Shown piece by piece: positions 40,901 through 53,380 of a stretch of DNA of 64,000 bases (the first letter of the stretch is position 1; each line of letters begins with the position of its first letter). Made by a program: the position numbers and the translations under genes. The notes under the pieces were generated by a model that did no database searches, had not been told where the DNA came from, and saw only the letters and a list, made by a program, of their open reading frames with translations. The DNA lies in NCBI RefSeq assembly GCF_900496995.4, contig NC_044016.1, positions 22,176,932 to 22,240,931 on the forward strand, read 5' to 3'. The DNA comes from Aquila chrysaetos chrysaetos. Taxonomy: Eukaryota > Chordata > Aves > Accipitriformes > Accipitridae.

Positions 40901-43867
40901 TACAAGATTTAAATTTCAACTCTCAAAGGGCTGCAGGCACATTTTTGCAATAAACTGTTTGGTCTTGAGTCTCAGATTCACACTGGTAGCTTCTAGTAAT
41001 TATAAGGTTATGTGGCCCCACACCAACTCTAGGATTCATGCTCATCACAAATATATGCAATGAGGAAGGCAGGAACAATTTTCATTCCATAAGTAAAGAA
41101 ATTGAGGCACTAGGAGAAAAAACAGCTTTGTGCACTATTTTTGCACATAATTCCATATTAAAGAAAAACAGCCTCAACTGTCATAAGAAAGGAACTGCAG
41201 GAAAATTCAGCAAGACACAGCCTTATTTCTTCTACCTAAAACAAGAGTGATCTGGGATAGAAAAGAGAAAGAAAGTGTGCATGAGCTAAACACCTACCTG
41301 ACAGCAATTGAGTTGAATAGCCTGCAATTCTTTATAAGTACAAGTAAAGCAGCAACCCTGATCCAGTAGTAGGAGAACAATATTTGTACTATACTCAATT
41401 CTCTCTGCTGCTGGGGTTTAATCCCAGCAAGAATCGTTTTGGTTTAATTAGCTTTTCCCTAGCAGATGGTCAGATGTGAGAGGCAGAGAATGGTACTGGC
41501 TTAACTGTTGGGTGATTGTGCTGCTGCATCTGTAGCTGAACAGTTAAGCATGTCCAGGAGTCCAGCTGTAGTTTGCACGACACAGTCCATCTCTGCCATT
41601 AGCCAAATGTCAGCTTCCTCTTTCTCCAGATTATGTATCAGTCAGAGGCACTACCCAAAGGCAGACAAACAACTAACACGCAGTCTCACCACCATCCCCT
41701 TTCTCAGACAAAACCCTCAAACCTTAATCAACTGAAAGTCCCTCTTTCTTCGGTGACAGAAGCACATTCAGAAGCATTGCCATGGAAACTTGAGCCATCC
41801 TCTGTGCTATTCATCAGAGAAGATCTTCTAGCACAGAAATATTTTATGATCTCTACAGCACTGAATACAGACAGCAGTCAGTGTAATGAAGTAAAATTAC
41901 AGACTCCAGCATTGTGTGAGGATAGCAGTGGGTCATTCTTCAACCAAGCTGCCTGATCCTCCCCTCACCTACAACGAGCAATAGCTTGTTATAAGCTGGC
42001 AGGGAAAAGCAGTGTAGCAGTGAGAGAAACAGAAGTGGTGTTAGAGGAATAAACCTATCCAGCCAAAGGGAGAAAAAAGAAAGGGGTTCACAGCCTTTTC
42101 CCAAAGCTGATCACATCCTGCCACTTTCCCTTCCCTGAGGTTATAAGTGATGTTGCTACTGACTCCCTTGCAAAGCAGGATTCCTACCAGGCACAGATGC
42201 CTCCCACTTAACCCAAGCCACAGCCACTGTTTACTTTGCAGACCACATCAAGTATTCCCCATCGACTTCCACTCAGCCTCTGCATCCAGGCACAATGTGG
42301 AGTGTTAGAGCACCCACACACTGGCAGTAGTCGTCTCAACAGGCCACAAAGGCAGAACAAGGAAAGGAGACGGCTTTCAAAAACATGCTTTGGGCCTAGC
42401 AGATTCAGAGCCTGAGCCAAGGGCAGGAACAGGCACAAAACTTGTCTCAACTCTGTAAACAATAGAGCAGCATGGCTCCTGAAGCAGAATGTAACCCTGG
42501 AGCATCTCTTTTTTGTGGTGTGGCCCTGTAGTTAATCTGCCTCACTTCGCCTCATTTGGGTTTTTTGTTGGATTTTTTTTTTTTTAATGATTCTCTTAGT
42601 CTTCAGCACCATTGAACTGCTGAGAGATTTCATTCTGAGATTTCAGTCACAGAAATATAACACAGTTTAATCCAGCTTAGGAAAAACAAACAGATCCACC
42701 CAGCCATCTTTCACTGGTGACCTGTATAAAGCACACAACTGGCTATGGCTCTTCTCTCCCCATTCACCTGGGCTCCTGTCAGTCCTTTTAACAGCAGGAT
42801 CCTAACCACAGCAGAGGGGACCCACACCTCCACCCCCCGGCCCTACAGGCTGCACGTGAGGAGGCTGCCTGTCACCAGCAGTCACATGCTGCACTGCTTG
42901 TCTTTCTGTATATGCTGTATTGTACCTCCTAGGTTCACCTTCCTCCCTTTGAGGGGATAACCACAGATGCCCCACCTGAGACCAAGCAGGGTTGCTTCAG
43001 CTCTTCCCTCAGATACCATCCCTCCTCCAGGCAGAGTCAGAGCTCTTGTCAACCATCTCCTTCCACATTTGTCATCATTGCTAGCACCAGTGTTGCTTTT
43101 CAGCTGGAGCTAATAATGAGCATAAATTGTCTCAAGGGGCAATTGCAGCAAAGGCCCAACACTTTAGTTTTACCACAAGGTCAGCTTGTCCAGACTAGCA
43201 CTGCATCCCCTGCCTGGCATTGCTCTTATAAGACTGAAATGCCTCATCTTTACCTCCGTTATCCTTTGGAATAGCATAAGCCCGTTAATTATTCTGAGGT
43301 TAAGGAAAAACATCTCCTTTTTAGCAGTGAAGACAAGTTGTTCACCTCCACAGGACTCCTCCCTGTAAAGCCCCTGTAAGTAAGCTCTATGCAGCTCTTC
43401 AGAGAGCAAGCTGGGAATGAGAGATAGTTAAGCCGCAAGCAAAGTCACCTATCCTCAAAGGGGCTCTAACTGAGAGCAGAGGATGATCGGCCCCAGATAT
43501 CCTGAAGAAAGCAAACCATCATGTTCCAGGTACTTTTTTTCTTTTTTGGTGAAGTGTCAGACTAAACCACTCTAAGAACTAGCCGCTCACCGCTCATCTA
43601 AGGGCAAAGACCATGGACAAATGCCAGTGTATAGCCAGGCAGATGTTGCAAAGATAAGGTGTGTGTTCAGTGCCAACAGCAAGATGTTTGCTCATGCCTT
43701 CAGCTTCATGCAGCTGCACGAGCTTAGCTCTACAGAGTCTGTGACTCTGGACTAAGGAATGTCTCAACTGGAGAAACACCAGCTGTGCTGCAGGCTCAAG
43801 GTGCCCCAGAATCAGACCAATTCCCAGTTTTACTGTCCAGCCGTCGCCCTGCTTTCTGCTCCCTGTC

Positions 43868-43880
43868 CCACCAGGGGGAG
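43868..43880 (+). promoter_or_regulatory. CTCF-like motif
   Basis: CCACCAGGGGGAG is close to the CTCF core CCASYAGRKGGC. A single motif by eye; occupancy is unknown. Confidence 0.25.
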
Positions 43881-46800
43881 ATCTAGCTACTTGGTGAGGG
43901 TTACTGCTGTAGCCAGAGGAGCATATCTCCCCGGCAGAGGTGTTTGGGACTAGACAGTCCTGTCCTACACAAGACACTCAGTTCCTACACTGTTCTGAAG
44001 GCCAGCAGGGAAGCCAAAAAAGGAACTAGTCACTTTCTCTCCACAACATATTAAAACTCACTGACAGGAAAGAAAAAGGCCAAGAATCAGCCCTCCTTTC
44101 TCCTTAGCCAATGTCACATCCATTTCATTCCAGTTCCCTTACTCCCTTGCTGGCAATCAGAAAGCAACAGCAGAAGCAGTATTTAATCTTAAACAAGACC
44201 TCCATTTTTGCAGCCATAGCCTATATCGCACAACAAAGCTGAAACACCCAATGATCATACACACTTAAATGTTCTATCAATATCATTCCACATAATCCAT
44301 TTTTAGACTCACTTATATTTTGCTACACCTCACATTGCCACTGGCCATATTGTTGAGTTTGGCACTGCAGAACAGAGGAGGGAAACCGAAGATTCAGGCA
44401 ACACACTTTCTCGTCAACACCCAAGCCCCAAAAGTCAGGTACGGAGTCAGTGGCAACTAGCTTGAAACAAAATGCACAGTTTACCTGAAATCAAGAGACA
44501 AGAGAGCCCAATGTGAATAATTTCCAAAGGTTTCACAATGGTAAGAGTCTTTTGCAACAAGTAACATTCCCCTAATCACCTATCATTGAGGTCCTGCTTT
44601 GAAAAGTGATACATCCTTCGAGAGAGGGTGGCACAGATCAATCTGGTAACAGCAGCTCTGCAGCAACTGACCCAGAGACTGTGGCAACAGCTAAAAAGCA
44701 AAAACTATCCTATAGAGCCAGAGCACTTCTGAGAGCCAATTCTTTCATGCCTGCTATTGTCTAAGATACCAGTAGGGAGGTCTTCTGCAGAAGACTAACT
44801 TTAATATATAAATGACTGGCAGGTCACAGAATTTCAGGCTTCTAGAAATTGCCAGAAGAGAAACTGCAAGTCCCAAAGATCAAAGCAAACTGGTAATGAA
44901 GTGAACAGCCCAGGGCTTATGAGGACACAGAAGATGCTCTGCTGTTCTTTCCACAAGCCTTGCCTACGGGCTACAGATACTGACACTGCCAAAAGGGACC
45001 ACGTTTCCCTATGCTAGGCAAATGAAAGACTTATATAACAAGGACAACGATGGCTTGCATGATAGGGGCATAGAAAACTAGTGACCATTTCTCACAGACA
45101 TCGTGTCAAGGATCCCAAAATAATGCATCTGCATCCTGATCTGCCATCCTTCACCAAGCTTCCCATCCTCATCTCTTGAGGTATCAGCCAGAAAAAAGAA
45201 GCTTTTCCAGAAGAAGCTGGAGCAGTTCAGCTGCAGCACATATGTGTAAGAACATTTACGCACTGACTAGGGGAAGCACTCTTGCCTGGGTTAAATCCCA
45301 GAGCCATTCCATCTCCAAGCAGACATCTCACGCACAGTTTGTACTGAGCAGAGCTTGATGGCATGAGCCACCCCGTCATCTACTGATTGCCAAGAGCACA
45401 CAGGCTGCAGAGGGGGATGAGCCAACCTTAATTGGCCTTATCGGTGTAAATTAAACCCTACAACACACCCAAGCAAACAGCCAGTTCCTTTGGAGGAGCA
45501 GGCATGAGTTATTTTGCTGCAGCTATAAAGGAAACATTGCTGCTAGGACATGCCCCTGGAGTGACTGTGCCGCTCAGCTCTCCCGCTGCATTCCTGGGGT
45601 TGTTTAGCATGGACTCAGCTCCAGCCATTCCACAAGCAAGAAGTCTGAACCCTGAATGCCATCTGCAAACAAGCCAGGCTCCACCTCCTGCATGCCTGCA
45701 GGCCACCAGGTGTGGCCAGGAATGGCACAAGCTACACACTAAACACACCTTTGATGTGGAGCTGAAAGCATGTAGCCAGGGGGCATGAACAGCACGCCGC
45801 CCGCTGCTGTGCTGACTCCCAGTGCAGGAATGTGGCTGCAACCACAGGCCAAGGAAGGCAAACACACTGCATTCCTCACCAGGCAGGGAAAGAAAACAAG
45901 CAGCAAGCCCACACACCCACCAGGCCGACACCCGCCATGCTCCCCAGGCATGCCAGCCCTGCCACTGCCAGGACCTCAACAACAGCTTCAGCCTTAAACT
46001 CGTTTGTTGGAGAGTCCTCGAGTTCTCCAGGCAACTTCCCGAGCCATGGGGCAAGAGAAACAGAGCAAGGCAGAAGAGTTATCAACTGGGCACACAAGCC
46101 ATGGGGAAGAGAAAAGCCACCACCAGGGCTGGGAAGTAACCACGTTCCAGGGCAGGAACAGCCTGGAAAGGGAATTTCCCTGAGTTTTCCTATAAGACAA
46201 AGGGCAAACGTAACACTGAGACTTGTTGAGCTGAGGGGGCAGAGCTGAATAAGAAGCTGACTTTGGGCATCAGGGGTGCTTGGAAGCATCCAGGCCTTTT
46301 TCCACCCCCAGGAAACCACTCTACCTTAAGTCAAGCAGCTTCTCTGAGATGCAGACACTTACTCATTACCCAAAAATCCTTTTGTAAACACTGTCCCCAC
46401 TGCCCACAGAAACAGATCTGATCTTCATTGTACATTATTCTCCCCCTACAGCATTGACACCTGGTCACTTACGTGATCAAGAGAAGAGAGACTCAATGTA
46501 CAAAACCCCAAGACATCAGCTGACCTCTCATCTCAGAACCTCACTATTTTAGAGTCACGAACAGACTCTATGCTCTAGTTAGAAAAAAACACTACTCCTC
46601 CTTCATGCAGCACTCCTGCAAATCCCAAAGGTTTCCAAAGAATTCACAGTTCCCAAACATGAAGTTACTCTGAAATGAAAAAGATGAGTATGCATCAGGA
46701 GGTGAAGTTGTCAGCAGCATTCTCAAGTCCACGAGAGGAAGGCTGTATTGTAAACCCCCCACATTCTGAATCTGCATTTACTTTGGGTAATACAACTAAA

Positions 46801-49800
46801 CATCAACCCACTCCTAAAAACCCATTGCCCAGAGCTAAGGGCCAACTGTGAGACTTAATAGGCAGTGTTCTCTCAGCGCCAAGCAGGAAAGCCAACACTG
46901 TCACAAGCACTGTAGCAAGAATATATCCCACTTGAATCTACATCAATATCCCAAAGGCTGCCAAAAAAAGAGCTTCTATCTGCTGTGCTTCAGAGTAGGT
47001 TCTGAACTTCAGCAAAGCACAGGGATGTCAGAAAGGAGCAGGATTTCATAAGGCAAAAATGACAGATATGGTAGAACACATATTCCCTTCTACTTTCCAA
47101 GAAGCAAAAAGCACACACACAGAGGGAGCCCTATGCTGTCACTGCACAAAAGTGTCAGCAAATTCAAAGAGCACCCACGAAGGGCTAAAACACTGGGGAG
47201 CCTGGAAGGCAAAAGGTCAGTGTAGCCACAAGCTCAAGAAACATGCCGATGCATCTAGCAAGCTGCCGGAGCAGGGATGATTTATAAGGCTGTGGGCCAG
47301 CTGCTCCATACCCCACATGTGCATTTCAAGGCCCCCGCTGAGGGGAATGGTCTGGTATTAGGTTAACAAGAACAGACCAGATGAGGTCCAGTAGACTTTC
47401 CCATGCCCATTAAAATTCAAGGCCTCAAGCTAGCTACTCCCTTCTAAGCCAGTAAGGTAAACTGCTGCATTAGCTCCAGTACTTTGAAGAAAGAGGCACG
47501 AAAGGCCAGATTTACCAATAGATTTATATCCAAAGATATAAATAGAAGCCTGTCAGGATTAACAAAAACACCCAAACAGATTAGGTGTCTAAATCACTGC
47601 ATGCAGGAGAAAGGGCTTCTCCACTTCTAACCACTCCATACCTCCCCAACCCCAGTTGCCACAAGAAAACCCATTTCAGAGAGGACAGAAGCCCCTGCTG
47701 CTCTACAGGTTGCCAAGGGCCATCCCTGTGCAATCCACTTCGATGGTGACAGCACCCAAATTCCCACAAGTCTCAACAGTGCAACCTGCAATGGCTGCAA
47801 CTCTCGCAGAATGTAGGTCTGCCTACTTCCCAGAATAGAAGCTGCCTCTTCAGCCTCTCCTCTCCCTTCCCCCACTACATCTTTATTTCTCATAGACTTA
47901 ATACTGTTTCAAGGTACAACCCTCATCCTGCCACCGGTGGGTGGGTGAGTGGGGGAAAGGGGCCCTTTATAATTGTAGTGTTGCAATCTGCTAGCCAGGC
48001 CAGGCGGCCTGTTCCCGCCTGCACTGTATTAAATTCCTTATAACTGATTACACCCCCATGGGGCATGATTAGCAGTCTTCAGAGAACAAAGTCTACTTTC
48101 ATAAGAATAAGAACAGACACGTACTGCTAACCTACTACACAGCTGGGCAGGTGAGGAAACAGGGAAAAAAGGAGGGGGTGTGGAGGGGAAGAGTTAACTG
48201 CACTGCTAACTATTCTTTCCCTCCCTCCCCTATTGCAGTGTCTCTGAGTTGTGATTTCCACTGCCCTGAATTGCTCCCCTCGGACCTACCCCAGAAGATT
48301 CAGGGAATGTAAGCCCATAAACAAACTGCCACCTGTGGAAGTTGGGCAAAATCCTAACCTGGAGAGGTAAGGCCTTGAGGCAAGCAGATTGAGCTTTGCT
48401 CTGTGTGACAGCAATTCCCTTCACACCAGTTCCTAGGAAAAGGGAAGCGTGAATTTCAACAGCAGCATCAAAAATAAGGAAAAGGAGGGAAAGCTTGACA
48501 TACGATCACATACCCACACCCCCCTCTAACCTCTATATGTATCTGGAAAGTCTATATAAGCAACAGCAAAACATCTAATTCAGTCTGGAGGTTAACAGCT
48601 CTCCAGAATCAGATGATTATTTTTCTCTTGTGGTGAGAGAGGAGGCAGCAAACAGGAGGAAAGCCCTCTCCACCCAAGAGAGATAATAGGGATCCCCAAA
48701 CATACATAGTCCATATACATTGCTGCAACAAACCAGCCTGATGGAAACTTAGCCAATCTGACATGAAATGACCTACAACTCATTAGCAGGTGCCTTCCAA
48801 ATCTCAAATGCCCACACAAACAGCCACAAACATATTTGGTGCTATCTGGCCTCCATCTCAGCAAAGCACAAAGAATCAAACAGACTATACAGCCTTTCAC
48901 CAAAAGGAGTAAGAAAAATGGAGGCAACTCCTAGGCTCAAACAAGCCTAGGATGAGCCCTTCCAGCTACTCTCCCCAAACCTACGACAGAGGAGAGCAGA
49001 GCAGGAAGCTCCAGGAAAACATTTTTATTTCAGAGGGACACCTGTGCAGCAGCTTCAACAAAATAGTAAGAACCTTTCTAACTGTGTCATTTTGGAAACA
49101 AGTCACCTGCTTTACCCAGAGCCCACTGGCTTTGCCCATGGCCCCATGGAAGCTCATGGTACAGTCTGGAAGCACTAGTGTTCAGCTGATGCATCTAGAA
49201 GGGGGCACCTTGCTGACACATTCCACCCACATTCTGACTCAACCCACCAGAGAAAGGATTTGTTGATGGAGACACCAACCCAGCTAAAAATGATCTACTT
49301 ATATCTGCTTTATTCAGCAGCTGGTCCTTCAGCCAGCACATAGGAGACATCTGAACTGTACTGTCTAGTCTTGTTTGTACAGCAAAATCTGCATGTTCTC
49401 TTTACTACAGAAAGACCTGAAGGCACCAACTGACTTCAGGCTCTGATGTACTCGACATTGATGTAAAAGCATCAATACATTTAGAGTTATCAAACAGATT
49501 GTGCTTCCAGGGTTTGGACAAATGGGAGGCTTCACCATAAACACAAGTTAGTCATTAGAAGCTCCAGAAGGTAATTTAAATTATCGCAGCCAGCACAGAA
49601 ATAGTTTTACTTTGGGACTTCAAGTTGCAAAGCTGTAATAAATCCAAGTGACACAGTAAAACTTTTTATAAAAGCTGAAAATTAGTTGTGAAGCCCCAGA
49701 CAGCCTTGTATATAATTTGATTCAACTACCATGCACTAGCAAAAGGGAAACCACTCTTCACACTGTAAAAAAAAAAAAGATCCAAAAACTCTATCATCCT

Positions 49801-49844
49801 TCAGCTCCTAGGAGGCAAAAGTAGTCTGTTTGCATTTTGTATGT

Positions 49845-49905
49845 GTATATATATATACACACATGTAAAATATATGGAAATAATAAATATATAAATAAAA
49901 TTAAA
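49845..49905. repeat. TA-rich simple sequence
   Basis: A (TA)n core (gtatatatatatacac) is followed by AT-rich sequence with several AATAAA-like strings. Low-complexity DNA in the TJAP1 intron. Confidence 0.85.
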
Positions 49906-50089
49906 AACCCACACATCTAACAATAAATTGTTCAATCCCCCACCATGTTGGGCAGCTATCAATCAGGCATCTTAGCTCAAATTGGAGCGCTGCAATCCAA
50001 CACTCTCCCCTGGCTGCTGTACCCTCACAGATACCCTGCAACCATCCCCCATTCCTAGAGTAAATTGCCTTCCACTGCAGAGAAGCACT

Positions 50090-50480
50090 CCTGCTATTCC
50101 AATACCGGTATTCACCACCAGGGCAAGAGACCCTAATTTAGCCCCGCACGGGCCTTCTGCAAACTGCTAATCCCCAATACACAGCTGTTTTTCAAATGTA
50201 CAGGCATGAGCAAACCATAAACGATTTATGGCGCGTGGCAGGAAGACTCCTGGCTCCCTGCGTAGGCGGGGTTTTGGGACAAGATCATGCTTGGACTAAT
50301 GTTTATATTGCAAGTTGTCAGTTGGGTAGTAAATCATCTCTGGAGCTGCATAGTAATACAGCTCTCCCCATCCAGCTGGAGCCTTGACGACATTGAATTC
50401 TGTTATAGCCATTTCAGATACACCTGGGGACCTATTTACAAAGGCATCATCTAATCAAGGAAAAATGGATACACTTATAA
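50090..50480. promoter_or_regulatory. Candidate non-coding regulatory block with two palindromes
   Basis: Within an AT-rich intron this stretch keeps CpG dinucleotides (gccccgcacggg, atggcgcgtgg, tgcgtaggcgggg). It also holds two perfect inverted repeats: AATACCGGTATT at 50101-50112 and CCATAAACGATTTATGG at 50215-50231. TTTATGG/CCATAAA resembles posterior HOX/CDX sites. Retention of CpG in a methylation-depleted background suggests constraint, but conservation is not tested. Confidence 0.3.
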
Positions 50481-53359
50481 GCAGACTGTACAGAAATTCT
50501 GCAGCCCAGCAAGGGTGATTTGCTTTCAGGAATCAATCCACCCTGGTACGAGAAGCTTCCCAAAAATGACACTCCGTACTAGCCCTAGAAATCAAATTGA
50601 GTGCCTACACAGACATCTACTAACAGAGCGCATTGCTAGCAAAATACAGTTATCTGAGAAAATCCTTCTGAGCAAAGTTTTCATTTCCTAGTATTTACAT
50701 AACCGTACTGCAAGCAATGCTTAGAAATTCAATTCTAAAAGTTCAAGAAATATATTTTGCATACTTTAGTGCATGAGACACTTTCTTCACAGAAAAATGA
50801 AACCACTTAAAGGTAGGATGTGAACTTGAAGTCCATTCTCAAGAAAGGTTACTTAAAACAACTCTAATTTTAAACAAATATCCTGTCATTTTCCATTATT
50901 TTCTTTTCCCCCATTTGAAAGGGCTGTGCACACAATTCACTGGGTATGGATCTCCCACAGCTAAAAGGGAAGGGGGAAGAGTTCTCAATAAGGAAAAAAT
51001 GATAAATAAGAACACACAAGAAAAAACAGAACAGTAGAATTAACTGCAATCACATTTCAGTTGTGTGAGACCAGATTTCAAGTCATCTCCCTAGAATATT
51101 TTTAACCTTCCCATTGGGCAGCAGCAGAGTCCTCACTAATGAACAGCAAAGCTGCAGTATGAAATCTCATTTAGGAGACAATGAAGCAAGGCATCTTTGG
51201 GAATCGTATAGAGCTTGTGCAGCAAGATACACGCAGGTCTAAATGCAGTAACCCTGAGTAGCATATGCTAAAATAATGGTCAAAAACCTTACTACCACAA
51301 CGATTATCTAATTATTATCTCAGGAAAATAACTTATACTCTTTTGAAACAAATGCTAAAAAGTAAAACTTGCCTAAGGCTTTTTATGAGCCTAAGTATAA
51401 TTCCCCAATGGTTAGAGAAACTACCTCATCTGTCCCTTTTGATTTCAGAACCATTCATGCATGAGCGTTACATTAATGCAACTAGACAACTGAGACTTCA
51501 AACACAAGAGTAAGAAAATCCAGTTATGACTCCTACAACATTGCCAAAACCAGCTTTATCGCAGAGCCAAAACACAAATATAGAACTCAACCAAAGACAC
51601 AGCAGTCACTGACTGCTGAATTTGCTGACTCCTAGAAATCAGAAATTTAAACCAGTTCTCTCTTGCCACAAGCACCAGGTCAGATCCTCTGTGCCTAAAA
51701 ACCACAGAAAAACTTACTTTCCAATCCTGACCCATTTCACTTTCTCAGCATCACAAAACTTCTGTCAAAGTCAGTAATCCTTTACGCACAGCTGTTACAC
51801 CTGCCACGACAGGGTTATGTTGTGCCCTAAAGCACATGTTGTTCCCAGAACAGCCCATAGGGAAGGTATCCATACAGGGATCTCAAGGTTTTGCATGACC
51901 TGCTCCTAGCTCTGAAAATCCCCCTCTTTCCTTCAGGAGTTCCCCTTGCATTTAGGCAAACATTACAAACACACACCTTTTTATACATATCTCCATACTA
52001 CTGCCACTTACCTTTATTAGCCTATCCATCAAACCAAATTTATGCCTACTTGACCAAGCAGCACTGATAGTTCTCTTGATCCTCAACACAGATTGGACAT
52101 GAGCACAAGACACAGACTGTGTCTTCCCAGACACTAGTACATTGAGGCTCATGCTACAACATGCTAGATCTCACTTGAACAGCCTTAAAGCTCTTCCTTT
52201 CAGCCACCTTCCAGACTAAAGTCCACTACAAGACTGCAACGTGGAGAGGCCAAACTCCACACATTCTTTTCCCTCTAACAAGCAAAGGCAAGGAACACAA
52301 AGAGCTTTGCCTGACCGCTTGGCGGGAAGAGACAATACATGTCTTCACATTCACAAATGCGACAGACCTCATCTATGGACTGCACTATCTTTCCAAGGAG
52401 CCTGCTCTCCACCAGCTTAAAATCCTCAACTACCAGGCCTAATCAGAGCAGCTCAAGTGCTCTGTGGGTTTGTTTTTTGGTTGGTGGTTTTTTTTTTCCT
52501 AATGCAGTTATCACAAAAAGAAAGGTTAGTGGGCAACCTAATATAGCAAGTAAGTGTGATTCAATACCTTGCGTCTGACCCAGGCCAATACAAGGTAGTT
52601 TAGAAGATGGAGCAAGAAGCCTCAGTGGACAATTATGGAACAAACTGCCCTTTCTTTAAACCTTTACCTGTTAAGAGATTGGGTTATGACTGAAAGATAC
52701 ACCTTCTAGAATGAGTTCTTTAGCTAAAGCAAGTCTGAACATTTCCACCTGTAAGTGCTTGATCTTTTCTGAATCCTGCTCAGCTCTTAGCCTTGGTGCT
52801 ATTATGTGGTAGTGAATTTCCACAGATTAGACATCATGTGAAAATACTTCAAAATGATTATTCAGTTTGATGCCTATCTGTTTCACTGAATTGCATTCAC
52901 CTCAACCGAAGAATACATTCCAGCTCCTTCACCTCTGCATAGCAGTCTTCCTCAGGCTTGGCACCCAGCATTGTTGAAAAGCAGAGGAAAACTGAGCCCA
53001 CCCAAGTGATGCTTATCCTGCATTCCAACCATTGCAATGCTATTCTCACAGTCCTACATGGCCTTCCATGCCATTTCCTTCCTAAGCACAGCTCCCAGGA
53101 GGGCACTCCAGAGAGGGTGGCTCATGTCATTCCAAACATAAGTCAGCCTGCAAGCTGCTGCTTTTGGCCCTCTCTGAGCATATTAGCAATAAGACCATAC
53201 ATTAACATCCTGACAATGAAGAGAATAATTTCCAAGTCTGGAACAAACAAGGGAGCAAAAAAGAGAAAAGATTAATTTAAGTCAAAAAGATTCAGCCAGA
53301 TAAGGCATTACAAGCTGTGGAAACAAGCAAACAGCTCCTGGGAAGGGAAAAAAAGAGGC

Positions 53360-53380
53360 GGGGGGGGGGGGGGGGGGGGG
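53360..53380. repeat. Poly-G run of 21
   Basis: Twenty-one consecutive G following an A/G-rich stretch. Potential G-quadruplex; the exact length may be an assembly artefact. Confidence 0.95.

Noticed and set aside
45509..46319. Cluster of overlapping frames of 100-180 codons on both strands
   Set aside because: All six frames are partly open because stop codons are scarce locally; no frame has domain content or splice support.
52958..53275. Plus-strand peptide with HCNAIL and HGLP, reminiscent of the end of a LINE reverse transcriptase
   Set aside because: Only a few residues fit, with no flanking reverse-transcriptase domain and no repeat boundary. Would need a Repbase or RepeatMasker comparison.
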